Shown: positions 1 through 8,073, counted from the first letter of the stretch. The stretch: DNA of 21,452 nt from Pseudomonadota bacterium (GCA_003242275.1 QGUX01000014.1:1-21452), one strand, 5' to 3'. The notes: generated from the sequence alone by a model not told the origin. Program-made: numbers and translations.

Positions 1-563
1 CCGGGGGGGGGGGGGGGCGGCGCCGGCGCGCGCGCCTGGCTTTCGTCGATGCTCACCGCGGCGGCGCGGCAGCCGACCTGCCTTCCAGCGACGAGTCCCC
101 GCTGCTGGCCGAACTGCCGCAGTGGCTGGAACCTTCCCTGCAGGACGTCCCCCGCCTGGACCAGCTCGATGCCGCCCGCCTCAACGAGGCGCTGCTGTCG
201 CGCTACACGTATGCGCAGCGCCGCGTGCTGGACGAGTTCGCGCCCTCGCACATCACCGTGCCCACGGGGTCGCGCATCCCGGTGGACTACGAGGACGACA
301 ACGCTCCCTGCATCGAGGTGCGCATGCAGGAGGTGTTCGGCCTGGCCGACACGCCGCGCATCGCCGGCGGCAAGGTGCCGGTCACGCTGAAGCTGCTGTC
401 GCCCGCGCGGCGCCCCATGCAGATCACCCGCGACCTCGCGGGCTTCTGGCGCGGCAGCTATGCCGAGGTACGCAAGGACATGCGCGGGCGCTATCCAAGG
501 CACTACTGGCCGGAGAACCCGCTGGAGGCCGAGCCCACGCGCGGCACGCGGCCGCGGCGCTGA
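1..563 (+). CDS. hrpB: ATP-dependent RNA helicase HrpB, C-terminal part (5' truncated)
   Basis: The open frame runs in from the window edge (frame starting at base 3) and ends at TGA 561-563. The visible ~185 residues match the C-terminal domain of HrpB-type DEAH helicases: a PTGSRIPVDY stretch, then VTLKLLSPARRPMQITRDL, then FWRGSYAEVRKDMRGRYPRHYWPE near the end. The helicase core lies outside the window. HrpB is a DEAH-box helicase whose role is poorly defined in most bacteria. The first five codons are all glycine, read from a poly-G run that looks like a contig-edge artefact, so the residues before about base 20 should not be trusted. hemJ follows after 26 bases on the same strand. Confidence 0.88.
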   Translation, partial: GGGGGRRRRARLAFVDAHRGGAAADLPSSDESPLLAELPQWLEPSLQDVPRLDQLDAARLNEALLSRYTYAQRRVLDEFAPSHITVPTGSRIPVDYEDDNAPCIEVRMQEVFGLADTPRIAGGKVPVTLKLLSPARRPMQITRDLAGFWRGSYAEVRKDMRGRYPRHYWPENPLEAEPTRGTRPRR

Positions 564-577
564 GTCCGCGCTTCGGC

Positions 578-583
578 TAGAAT
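578..583 (+). promoter_or_regulatory. -10-like hexamer placed for a leaderless hemJ transcript
   Basis: TAGAAT (one mismatch to TATAAT) ends exactly 6 bases before the hemJ ATG, which would put +1 on the A of the start codon. No Shine-Dalgarno sequence precedes that ATG. No convincing -35 is visible. The same geometry recurs before hemA, hemCD and the sigma-54 regulator in this window. Inference from spacing only. Confidence 0.4.
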
Positions 584-589
584 GCGGCG

Positions 590-1003
590 ATGCTGTATTC
601 CAAGGCCGTGCACATCCTCTTCGTCATCTCCTGGATGGCCGGCATCTTCTACCTGCCGCGCATCTTCGTGCACTACGTCGAGGGCCGCGCCGCCGGCGAG
701 GACGTGCGCCGCCTGAAGGTGATGGCGAGGAAGCTCTACCACTTCACCAGCGCCATGGGCGTGCTGGCGCTGGCGTCGGGCCTGTGGCTGTGGCTGCGCT
801 TCGGCTTCGCCGGTGGCTGGTTGCACGCCAAGCTGACACTGGTGGCGCTGCTGGTGGCCTACCACATCTCGATGCGCGCCTACACCAAGCGCCTGCTGGC
901 CGATGCGGGCCTGCCGTCCTCCACTACGCTGCGCTGGTACAACGAGCTGCCGCTCCTGATCCTGGTCGGCATCCTGTGGCTGGTGGTGCTGAAGCCCTTC
1001 TGA
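590..1003 (+). CDS. hemJ: Protoporphyrinogen IX oxidase HemJ (UPF0093/CopD-like membrane protein)
   Basis: 137 residues, normal length for HemJ, with about four hydrophobic helices. HemJ oxidises protoporphyrinogen IX to protoporphyrin IX in the inner membrane and is the usual alternative to HemG/HemY. Family landmarks are present: KAVH with His8 in the first helix, the following FYLPRIFVHY, GWLHAKL with Lys81, His92 in AYH, and the C-terminal NELPLL...VVLKPF. The gene sits between hrpB and a phosphoribosyltransferase on the plus strand, not in the minus-strand hem operon, although that operon ends only about 550 bases away. No Shine-Dalgarno is seen before the ATG; a -10-like hexamer 6 bases upstream suggests its own leaderless transcript. 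Confidence 0.88.
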   Translation: MLYSKAVHILFVISWMAGIFYLPRIFVHYVEGRAAGEDVRRLKVMARKLYHFTSAMGVLALASGLWLWLRFGFAGGWLHAKLTLVALLVAYHISMRAYTKRLLADAGLPSSTTLRWYNELPLLILVGILWLVVLKPF

Positions 1004-1557
1004 GCCCGAAGGAGTTCATCTCCGCCGACGCGCTGCTGCGTGATTCGCTGGCGCTGGGCATGCAGGTCGTGCGCAGCGGCTTTGCGCCCACCTTCCTGGT
1101 GGGCATCTGGCGGGGCGGGGCGCCCATCGGCATCGCCGTGCAGGAGGTGCTGGAATTCCACGGCATCCACTGCGACCACCTGCCCATCCGCACGTCCTCG
1201 TACTCGGGCATCGGCCGGCAGGAGCCGCAGGTGCGCGTGCACGGCATCGACTACCTCGTGTCGCGCCTGGCGCGCGAGGACCGCCTGCTGGTGATCGACG
1301 ACATCTTCGACACCGGCCGCAGCCTGGAGGCGGTGCTGTCCGAGCTGTCGCGGCGCTGCAGGCTGAACATGCCCGCCGACGTGCGCATCGCCACCGTGTA
1401 CTACAAGCCGGCGCGCAACCGCACGCACCTCGCGCCGGATTTCCACGTGCGTGCCACCGACCGATGGCTGGTGTTCCCGCACGAGCTGAAGGGGCTGACG
1501 CGCGAGGAAATCCTGGCGCACAAGCCCGTGGACGAGGATTTCTTCAGGACGGATTGA
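976..1557 (+). CDS. Hypoxanthine-type phosphoribosyltransferase
   Basis: A type I phosphoribosyltransferase of about 185-193 residues. The PRPP-binding loop is LLVIDDIFDTGRS (about residues 104-116), and an upstream FLVGIWRGGAPIGIAVQEVL block is typical of hypoxanthine/guanine phosphoribosyltransferase-like proteins. It would transfer a phosphoribosyl group from PRPP to a purine base in the cytoplasm; base specificity cannot be read by eye. The start is uncertain. There is no ATG near the conserved FISADALL N-terminus. GTG at 976, inside hemJ, is the nearest standard start and is used here; CTG at 1000, overlapping the hemJ TGA, would fit the family length better. Either way it is probably translationally coupled to hemJ. 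Its last 14 bases overlap the convergent CPBP gene. Confidence 0.82.
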   Translation: MAGGAEALLSPKEFISADALLRDSLALGMQVVRSGFAPTFLVGIWRGGAPIGIAVQEVLEFHGIHCDHLPIRTSSYSGIGRQEPQVRVHGIDYLVSRLAREDRLLVIDDIFDTGRSLEAVLSELSRRCRLNMPADVRIATVYYKPARNRTHLAPDFHVRATDRWLVFPHELKGLTREEILAHKPVDEDFFRTD

Positions 1558-2461
1558 CGCGTCGCCACGCCACCAGGCAGGCAAGTGCGGCCAGCGCCGC
1601 GATCCAGAAGCCCAGCAGCCCGTCGAAGGTGCCGACGAGGAAGGCCAGGTCGCTGGCCTCGTTGGGCGAGGAGCTGCGGCGCACGATGGCGATCACGGTG
1701 ACGAAGCCGGCATGCAGGCCGATGCAGCCGCCGATGTCGCCGGTGCGGTGGCGCACCTGCGCCAGCAGCACGCCCACCAGCCACAGCGCCAGGAAGGCAT
1801 CGGCGATGCGCAGGGGATCGGCGAAGCCGTCGAAGAACCCGGCCAGCACCGCAAAGCCGCTCAGCGCATGGACCTGCTCGTACGGCACGCCGGCGGCGCG
1901 GCCGAGGAAGTGCACGGCGGCGTAGCACACCGGCACCAGCAGCAGCGCCATGCGCACGGCGCCGGCGCGCTGCAGCGCGCCCTGCAGGGCGCCGCGGAAG
2001 AAGGTTTCCTCGACCAGCGCCACGGCAAGGCCGCTGCCCAGGCACTTCACGGCCAGCAGCGCCCAGCCGGTCATGTCGTCGGGTGCGCGCGCATTCCATT
2101 CGCGCACGCCGAGCAGCAGCAGCGGCATCACGGCCGCCAGCATCACGATCAGCCCCGCGGCAAGCCCCGCCAGCACCCTCCCGGCGAAACGGTGCCACGG
2201 CCCGGCGAAGCCCAGGGTCCGCCGGTCGGCGAGGCCATGGCGCCAGGCCAGCCACGCCACGAGCAGGATCACGGCCAGCAGGGTCAGGCGCGTGAACACA
2301 CGGTGCAGCGGGAATACCTCGAGGGGTGCCAGCGCGGCCTGCACCCAGGGTGCCGCGAGTGCGGCCAGCAGCATGCCGGCGGGCAGGGCGAGCACGAAGG
2401 CCGCGAAGATGCGCACGGCGCCGGGTGGTTCAGCTCCTGCCGTGCGAGTGCCCCGCTTCAT
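1544..2461 (-). CDS. CPBP family intramembrane metalloprotease
   Basis: 305 residues, about eight hydrophobic segments. The CPBP (CaaX protease/bacteriocin-processing, ABI) motifs are in order: EETFFRG at about residues 151-157, a second histidine in CYAAVHFL (His184), and GLHAGF with His250. Members are membrane-embedded glutamate-type metalloproteases, many of unknown substrate. ATG 2461 is preceded by GAGG about a dozen bases upstream. The gene begins 13 bases after hemN and ends the hem operon, so it is probably co-transcribed with heme synthesis; that suggests, but does not show, a job in processing a heme-related or membrane substrate. Its 3' end overlaps the convergent phosphoribosyltransferase by 14 bases, so no terminator lies between them. 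Confidence 0.87.
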   Translation of the reverse strand: MKRGTRTAGAEPPGAVRIFAAFVLALPAGMLLAALAAPWVQAALAPLEVFPLHRVFTRLTLLAVILLVAWLAWRHGLADRRTLGFAGPWHRFAGRVLAGLAAGLIVMLAAVMPLLLLGVREWNARAPDDMTGWALLAVKCLGSGLAVALVEETFFRGALQGALQRAGAVRMALLLVPVCYAAVHFLGRAAGVPYEQVHALSGFAVLAGFFDGFADPLRIADAFLALWLVGVLLAQVRHRTGDIGGCIGLHAGFVTVIAIVRRSSSPNEASDLAFLVGTFDGLLGFWIAALAALACLVAWRRVNPS

Positions 2462-2474
2462 CCCTGCCGGTTCC

Positions 2475-3815
2475 TCACGCGGCCACCGATTCGCGCAGCC
2501 GCAGGTCCAGCGTCATGCCGATGCGGGTGAGGAAGGCGCGTCCCTGTGCGGTGACCCGGACCTGCTCGTCCGAAACCTGCACCAGCCCGTCGCGGGCCAG
2601 GTTCTCCAGCTCCTGCCGCATCTTCGGCCACCACGGTGCCTGCCGCAGTGATGCCGACAGCGGCGTCGCGCGATTGCCGAGCAGGTCCGACAGCAGGGAA
2701 CGGATGGCGCGGTCGTCGGCGCTCAGCACGTGCCCGCGCTGCAGCGGCAGCTCGCCGGCCATCACGCGTGTTTCATAGCGCTGCAGGTTCTTCTCGTTCT
2801 GGGCGTAGATGCCGGGCGTGTCGCCGATGGCCGAGACCCCCAGGCCGATCAGCGCATCTACCGGCGTGGGCGCGAAGCCCATGAAGCTGCGCGTGAGACG
2901 GCCCGCGTCCAGCGAGCGCGCCAGCGGATCATCGGGCAGCGCGAACTGGTCGAAGCCGATCTCCACGTAGCCGGCCGCCGCCAGCTTCTCCCGTCCGAGC
3001 AGGTACAGTTCGCGCCGCAGCGTGGTGTCCGGCAGGTCGGCTTCCGTGTACTGCCGCTGGCTCGGCTTGATCCATGGCACGTGCACGTAGGGGAGGTAGT
3101 TCACCCGGTCCGGCTTCATCCTCAGCAACGTGGCGAGGCTGGCACGCACGCTCTCCAGCGTCTGCAGCGGCAGGCCGCAGATGAAGTCCACGCCGATGCT
3201 GGTGAAGCCCAGCTCGCGCGCATCGTCGATGGCCTGCCGCACCTGGGCCTCGGACTGTTCGCGGTTGACGATCCCGAGCACGCGCGCGTCGAAGTCCTGC
3301 ACGCCGACCACGATGTGGCGGAAGCCATGCCGCTGCAGGATCGCCAGCTTGGCGCGGGTGGTGTTGCGAGGGTCGGCCTCGACGGCGAAGTCCGCGTCCG
3401 CAGCCACCACCACGTCGGTGAGCAGGCGGTCGAGCAGGCGGTCCAGCTCGTCCTCCGGCAGCCACGTCGGCGTGCCGCCCCCCAGGTGCAGCCGGGCCAG
3501 CGGCAGGCGCTTCGCCGACAGCCGCTCGCGGTACAGGCCGTATTCCCGCACCACCTTGTCCACGTAGGGGGCGGCCAGCGAGTGGCTGCGCGCCACGCGC
3601 ATGTTGCAGCCGCAGAACGTGCACAGCGACTGGCAGAAGGGAATGTGCACGTACACGCCGGCGCGCGCGCCGTCCGGCGCGAGCGCCGCATCGATGGCCG
3701 AGATCCAATCCCCGGCAGACGGCGGCGTTCCCCAGAACGGCGCGGTGGGATAACTGGTGTAGCGCGGGCCCACGACGCCGTGGCGGTCGAGCAGCTCGCG
3801 CGGCGGCTGGATCAC
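2475..3815 (-). CDS. hemN: Oxygen-independent coproporphyrinogen III oxidase (radical SAM)
   Basis: 446 residues, near the usual HemN length of about 450. HemN converts coproporphyrinogen III to protoporphyrinogen IX without oxygen, using S-adenosylmethionine and a [4Fe-4S] cluster. The cluster signature is CQSLCTFCGC (Cys61, 65, 68, 70), preceded by YVHIPF and followed by LHLGGGTPTWL. The extra CxC and the N-terminal RYTSYPTAPFW separate true HemN from HemW, which lacks them. The GTG start at 3815-3813 overlaps the hemE stop as GTGA, implying translational coupling; the open frame continues upstream but only through hemE sequence in another frame. The C-terminal QGRAFLTRIGMTLD also fits HemN. 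Confidence 0.95.
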   Translation of the reverse strand: MIQPPRELLDRHGVVGPRYTSYPTAPFWGTPPSAGDWISAIDAALAPDGARAGVYVHIPFCQSLCTFCGCNMRVARSHSLAAPYVDKVVREYGLYRERLSAKRLPLARLHLGGGTPTWLPEDELDRLLDRLLTDVVVAADADFAVEADPRNTTRAKLAILQRHGFRHIVVGVQDFDARVLGIVNREQSEAQVRQAIDDARELGFTSIGVDFICGLPLQTLESVRASLATLLRMKPDRVNYLPYVHVPWIKPSQRQYTEADLPDTTLRRELYLLGREKLAAAGYVEIGFDQFALPDDPLARSLDAGRLTRSFMGFAPTPVDALIGLGVSAIGDTPGIYAQNEKNLQRYETRVMAGELPLQRGHVLSADDRAIRSLLSDLLGNRATPLSASLRQAPWWPKMRQELENLARDGLVQVSDEQVRVTAQGRAFLTRIGMTLDLRLRESVAA

Positions 3816-4852
3816 CCGAAGATCTCCCGCTGCAGGGTCACGAAGCGGCGCACGTTGGCCTCGGGCGTCCGCTGCAGCACGCCATGGCCGAGGCCGCAGA
3901 TCCAGCCGCGGCGGGCGGCTTCCGGCAGCGCGCGCACGCGGCCGAAGTACTCCTTCAGCCGCTCTTCCAGATCCGGCAGCGGCAGGTGCAGCCACTCCGG
4001 ATCGACGTTGCCCTGGATGGCCCAGCGCTCGCCGTACAGCCGCAGCACCTCGGTGATGTCGTGCCGCCAGTCGATGGCCAGGCACTGGAAGGGCAGTGCG
4101 GTGAGCTGGTCCCAGTAGGCCGGGCCGGTGCCGCGCGAGTAGTAGATGACCGGCGTGTCGGGGTCGAGGCGGCGGAAGCGCGCCAGCAGGTCGGCCAGCA
4201 CCGGCACCACGTAGCGGCCGTAGTTGGCCGCGTCGATCTCGCCGGCGGCGGTGTCGAAGACGGCCATGCAGTCGGTGCCGGCGCGTGACTGCAGGGCCAT
4301 GTTGTGCGCCAGCAGGTCGAGCAGCTTGTCGTTGAAGGCCTCGTACACGCCATGGGTGAGGCCGGCCATGGCCTCGCGCGCCTTCTCGTGCGAGCCGGCC
4401 GCGGCGTACACGTACAGCGTGAAGGGGCCGCCGACGAAGCCGATCAGCCCCTTGTCGCGCCGGAGGCGGTTCCTGATCAGCCGCACGGCCTCGGCCTGGA
4501 ACTGCATGAACTGCGCGCGTTCCGCGCCGCCGGCCAGGCGCGCCACGTCATCGGGCGAGTGCAGGTGGAAGGCGAGCTTCGGCCCGGGGTCATAGGTCAG
4601 CCCCATGCCCATGGCCTCCAGCGGGAACAGCAGGTCCGAGAACAGGATGGCCGCATCGAAGTTGAAGTCGTGGATGGGCCCCATCGTGGTCTCGGCGGCG
4701 AGCCGCGGGTCCTTGCACAGCGAGATGAAGTCGTGGTGGCGCTTCAGCGCCTTGTAATGCGAGTGGTAGCGGCCGGCCTGGCGCATCATCCAGACGGGTG
4801 GACGGCCGGTGTTGCGGCGGTTCAGCGCCGCGGTCAGCAGGGTCTCGGTCAT
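3812..4852 (-). CDS. hemE: Uroporphyrinogen decarboxylase
   Basis: 346 residues, normal length. HemE removes four carboxyl groups from uroporphyrinogen III to give coproporphyrinogen III in the cytosol. The substrate-binding signature WMMRQAGRYH (residues 21-30) and ILFSDLLFPLEAMG with the catalytic-site aspartate Asp73 are clear, as are IQGNVDPEWL and the late GLGHGVLQ. Several positions differ from the common proteobacterial sequence, for example GRYHSHYK where GRYLPEY is usual. The ATG overlaps the upstream regulator's stop as ATGA, and the stop overlaps hemN's GTG, so the three genes are coupled in translation. Confidence 0.95.
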   Translation of the reverse strand: MTETLLTAALNRRNTGRPPVWMMRQAGRYHSHYKALKRHHDFISLCKDPRLAAETTMGPIHDFNFDAAILFSDLLFPLEAMGMGLTYDPGPKLAFHLHSPDDVARLAGGAERAQFMQFQAEAVRLIRNRLRRDKGLIGFVGGPFTLYVYAAAGSHEKAREAMAGLTHGVYEAFNDKLLDLLAHNMALQSRAGTDCMAVFDTAAGEIDAANYGRYVVPVLADLLARFRRLDPDTPVIYYSRGTGPAYWDQLTALPFQCLAIDWRHDITEVLRLYGERWAIQGNVDPEWLHLPLPDLEERLKEYFGRVRALPEAARRGWICGLGHGVLQRTPEANVRRFVTLQREIFG

Positions 4853-5553
4853 GCGTTCCTTCCCAGTTGATAGCCCACGCCGCGGATGCTGAGGATGGTC
4901 TCCGGCCGGGACGGGTTCCTCTCCACCAGCCTGCGCAGGCGCAGGATGAAGTTGTCGACGGTTCGCTCGGTGGGGAATTCATCCGGCGCCCAGGCGTGGT
5001 TCAGGATCTCGTCGCGCGTGACCGCGCGGCCGGCCTTCTCCAGCAGCAGCTTCAGCACCGCGCATTCCTTGTGCGTGAGGCGGTGAATGGTGCCGCCGCT
5101 CTCGGCGGTGAAGCGGTCGAAGTCCACGGTGGCGATGCCGATGCGCACCGGCCCCTTCAGCGTCGCGTCGCGCGCGGCGATGTCGCCGGCCCGCCGCAGC
5201 ATGTTCTGGATGCGCAGCACCAGCTCGCGGAATTCGAAGGGCTTGGTCATGTAATCGTCGGCGCCGAGTTCCAGGCCATGGATGCGGTCTGCCGGCGTGC
5301 CGTACGCCGTCAGGAACAGCATCGCGGTGGAGGGGCTGGCCTCGCGCAGGTACTGCGCCACCTCGAAGCCGCTGCCATCGGGCAGTCCCACGTCGAGCAC
5401 GGCCGCCTTGAAGCGCCCGGCCTCGAGTGCCTCGCGCGCGGCGCGCACGCTGGCCGCGTGCGTGACCTCGAAGCCCTCCTCGGCGAGCCGCTTGACCAGG
5501 GTGCCGGCCACGTTGGCGTCGTCCTCGACCAGCAACAGGGGAATGCCGTTCAT
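4849..5553 (-). CDS. OmpR/PhoB-family response regulator inside the hem operon
   Basis: 234 residues: a receiver domain (residues about 5-118) with acidic pocket EDD (10-12), phosphoacceptor Asp54 in LDVGLPDG and Lys104 in YMTKPF, then a winged-helix DNA-binding domain (about 135-230) ending in TILSIRGVGYQLG. ATG 5553 is chosen because the receiver starts right after it (MNGIPLLLVEDD); a longer frame upstream adds only low-complexity residues. It lies 13 bases after its kinase and is coupled to hemE by ATGA. From its position it probably controls the hem genes, as HemR does in Leptospira, which also sits in a hem locus and is OmpR-like. Direct-repeat DNA in front of hemA suits this domain type. 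Confidence 0.93.
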   Translation of the reverse strand: MNGIPLLLVEDDANVAGTLVKRLAEEGFEVTHAASVRAAREALEAGRFKAAVLDVGLPDGSGFEVAQYLREASPSTAMLFLTAYGTPADRIHGLELGADDYMTKPFEFRELVLRIQNMLRRAGDIAARDATLKGPVRIGIATVDFDRFTAESGGTIHRLTHKECAVLKLLLEKAGRAVTRDEILNHAWAPDEFPTERTVDNFILRLRRLVERNPSRPETILSIRGVGYQLGRNA

Positions 5554-5566
5554 CGCGGCACCGGCC

Positions 5567-6520
5567 TCAGCCGTTGGCGGGGAAGTGCAGCGTGACCTGG
5601 AAGCCGCCGCCCGGGGCATTGTCGAACTCGACGCTGCCGCCCATGCGCTCCATCAGCACGCGCACCAGGTACAGGCCCACGCCGGTGCCGCGCGAGGCAT
5701 CGCCGCGCTGGAACAGCCGGCGGCCGAGCTGCTTCGGGTCGCCGGCATAGCCGGCGCCGTGGTCGCGCACGCGCACCTCCACGCCGTGCCGGCCGCGCAC
5801 CGCCTGCACGTCGATGCGGATGGGCTCGCAGTCGCCGTGCCGCTGCGCGTTCTCGACCAGGTTGCGCAGGATGAGCTGCAGCGCGGCCGTATCGCCGTGC
5901 ACCGCGGGCAGCCCGGGTTCGATCGAGACGTCGAGCAGCACGTCCTCGCCGGCGGTGGCGACGATGTTGCGCAGCACCTTGTCCAGCCAGGGATCGAGCC
6001 GGATCGCCTGTTCGGCGAGCTGTCCGCCCCCCTCGATGCGCGCCAGCTCCAGCGTCTTGTCGATCTGCATTTCCAGCCGGTGGGTGTCCACCAGCAGCCG
6101 TTCGATCAGGTCCTGCGTGGGCTCGCCGGCGGCGATGGCCTCGGTCTGCAGGCGCACGCTGGTCAGCGGCGTGCGCAGCTCGTGCGTCAGGGCGGCGAAG
6201 AAGGCCTGCGTGCCGCGGGCGCGCTGCATGTCGCGCCGGTAGTACCAGAACAGCATGCCTGAGACCGTCATCAGCAGCAGCAGGAAGGTGCCCGACTCCC
6301 ACAGCAGCATGCGTTCGGTGCGCTTGACGCCTTCCAGCGCCTCGGCGCGCGGCACGCCCATCTCCTCCTGCAGCGCGGCGATGCTGCGCGACTGCTGCAG
6401 CACGATGGTGGCCCACCAGAAGCCGAGCACCAGGATCACCGCCAGCCACACGCCCGCGAGGATGGCCACGCGGCGCGACCGCCGGAACGGCTGGACGCTC
6501 AGTGCTCCCTTGCTGTCCAT
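5567..6520 (-). CDS. Membrane sensor histidine kinase inside the hem operon
   Basis: 317 residues. Two transmembrane helices (about 18-40 and 77-95) enclose a very short periplasmic segment of about 35 residues. HisKA follows with phosphoacceptor His113 in THELRTPL, then HATPase_c with N-box LRNLVENAQRHG and G-boxes DHGAGY and GTGVGLYLV. No PAS or HAMP domain is evident. ATG 6520 is preferred over GTG 6529 because GAGGAG lies 8 bases upstream of it. The start lies within the last 22 bases of hemCD, so translation is coupled. It should phosphorylate the adjacent OmpR-type regulator. The tiny sensor region suggests sensing in or near the membrane; the signal is unknown, and a heme-pathway cue is inferred from location only. 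Confidence 0.93.
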   Translation of the reverse strand: MDSKGALSVQPFRRSRRVAILAGVWLAVILVLGFWWATIVLQQSRSIAALQEEMGVPRAEALEGVKRTERMLLWESGTFLLLLMTVSGMLFWYYRRDMQRARGTQAFFAALTHELRTPLTSVRLQTEAIAAGEPTQDLIERLLVDTHRLEMQIDKTLELARIEGGGQLAEQAIRLDPWLDKVLRNIVATAGEDVLLDVSIEPGLPAVHGDTAALQLILRNLVENAQRHGDCEPIRIDVQAVRGRHGVEVRVRDHGAGYAGDPKQLGRRLFQRGDASRGTGVGLYLVRVLMERMGGSVEFDNAPGGGFQVTLHFPANG

Positions 6521-8067
6521 CTGCGCCACTCCTCGGCTGAGGGAAAGGCCCTGAAGTGTCGCACGCCGGCGCGGCGGATGTGCTCGGCCGTCTTGCCCGG
6601 GCCGCTGGCATGGTGGGCATCGGGCGAGGCCAGCGCCCGGCCGCGCTCGAACTGCGCCGTGCTGCTCCAGTAGATGTGGGTGGCCGTTCCGAGGGCGGTG
6701 GAATCCAGCGGTGCGTCGGCCTCGACGCGGTAGGTGGCGATCACGTTGGCGCCGGCCCAGCTGCCCGACTGCCAGGGCTCCGCCGCTTCTTCATGCGTCA
6801 GCACGTCCCATTCGGCCGGCGGCGGCAGGCCGAGCAGTGGTTCGCCTACCAGCTTCACCAGGTTCTCTGCGCCCAGGCCCTCGCCGCAACCCTGCACCCA
6901 TACGCCCTGCGCGGCCAGCGCGAACCAGCCGCGGGCGCCGGACGTCCACACGGCGCGTCCGGCCAGCGCCGAGGCGGCGCCCTCGGGCAGTGCGCGCGGA
7001 TGGGCGAGGAACACGGCCCGGTGGCGCAGCTTCGCGGAAAGTCCCGCGGCATCGAGCAGCGGCCGGGCGGGTGCGCGCACCGCGTTGCCATCCCATGGCC
7101 GCACTTCGCCGGCCAGTTCCGGCAGCGGCTCATCGGGCAGGAAGCGACGGCCGGCGATGTCGCGGCCTTCGGCGTTGCGGCCGCCGACCTGCAGCAGTCC
7201 ACCCAGGCCGGGCACCCATTGCATCGCGGCGCCGAAGCGCTGGTGGCAGCCGCCGCCATGCTCGCCGAGCAGCTGCCGCTCGATTTCCACGGCGCGGCGC
7301 GTCGGCGTGTCGTCGAGCACGGCCAGCAGCTCGCGCGTGGCCGCATCGTCGGCGCGGCATTCGACGGCCAGTGCGCCCTGGCCCGGCGCGCCGGGCACCT
7401 CGGTCAGTGGCAGCACCATCAGGTGCAGGCCTTCGAGCAGCGCCGTGAGCAGCGCGCGTCCCTGCCTCTCGGTGGCGGTGTCGGCATGCAGCCGCGACAG
7501 GCCGGCCATGGCCAGCACGATGCCGTCGAGGTGGCGCTCGCTGCCGCGGGGTTCATGCAGGCGGCGCAGGCGGCTGTCCACGTTGCCGCGCAGGTTCACC
7601 AGCTCCAGCCGTTCGCGCGAGGCATGCGGCAATGCGCGCGACAGGAAGGCCGGCAGGAGCTCGGCGCGGCGTGGCGAGGAAGTGCCGATGCGCAGCGGGT
7701 GGCCGGCCGCGAGCCGCGCGGGCACGTCCGGCGCGAACAGCGCGAGGTCGCGCGGGTTGGCGCGCTTCGGCACCGCCGCCAACACGAACTGCGGCGGGCG
7801 CTCCAGGCTCAGGTCCTTCAGCGAATGCACGGTGAAGTCCACGCGCTTCTCCAGCAGCGCATGGTCGAGCTCGGCGGTGAAGAATTCCTTGCCCTCGATC
7901 TGCGACAGCGGCTTGTCGAGCACGCGGTCGCCGCGGGTCTCGATGCCCACCAGTTCCACATCGAGGCCGGGATGCGCGGCGCGCAGTGCCGCCGCCACCT
8001 GGCTGCTCTGGATCCAGGCCAGCGCGGAACGGCGGGTGCCGAGGCGCAGCGTCTTGCCGTTGGTCAT
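6499..8067 (-). CDS. hemC: Hydroxymethylbilane synthase fused to a short uroporphyrinogen-III synthase-like domain (HemCD)
   Basis: 522 residues against about 310 for ordinary HemC. The HemC part (1 to ~320) polymerises four porphobilinogens into hydroxymethylbilane. It shows LGTRRSALAWIQS, HSLKDL with catalytic Asp85, IGTSSPRR, PGAPGQGALAVECR, and the dipyrromethane cofactor cysteine Cys274 in GEHGGGCHQRFGA. The C-terminal part (~348-522) contains WTSGARGW and, near the end, IYWSSTAQFE and SGPGKTAEHIRRAG, which fit the closing serine and GPGTA-type motifs of HemD; this half is only ~175 residues where HemD has ~250. HemC-HemD fusions are known elsewhere, for example in Leptospira. It begins 9 bases after hemA, has no clear Shine-Dalgarno, and a TAGAAT hexamer sits 6 bases before its ATG. 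HemC is certain; HemD activity is inferred. Confidence 0.93.
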   Translation of the reverse strand: MTNGKTLRLGTRRSALAWIQSSQVAAALRAAHPGLDVELVGIETRGDRVLDKPLSQIEGKEFFTAELDHALLEKRVDFTVHSLKDLSLERPPQFVLAAVPKRANPRDLALFAPDVPARLAAGHPLRIGTSSPRRAELLPAFLSRALPHASRERLELVNLRGNVDSRLRRLHEPRGSERHLDGIVLAMAGLSRLHADTATERQGRALLTALLEGLHLMVLPLTEVPGAPGQGALAVECRADDAATRELLAVLDDTPTRRAVEIERQLLGEHGGGCHQRFGAAMQWVPGLGGLLQVGGRNAEGRDIAGRRFLPDEPLPELAGEVRPWDGNAVRAPARPLLDAAGLSAKLRHRAVFLAHPRALPEGAASALAGRAVWTSGARGWFALAAQGVWVQGCGEGLGAENLVKLVGEPLLGLPPPAEWDVLTHEEAAEPWQSGSWAGANVIATYRVEADAPLDSTALGTATHIYWSSTAQFERGRALASPDAHHASGPGKTAEHIRRAGVRHFRAFPSAEEWRRWTAREH

Positions 8068-8073
8068 GCGGGC

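Noticed and set aside
460..1005. An upstream extension of the phosphoribosyltransferase frame through hrpB and hemJ
   Set aside because: The sequence before about residue FISADALL has no family similarity and overlaps two recognised genes in other frames.
3816..4085. A 90-codon N-terminal extension of hemN
   Set aside because: It is out-of-frame hemE sequence; the HemN family begins at the GTG overlapping the hemE stop.
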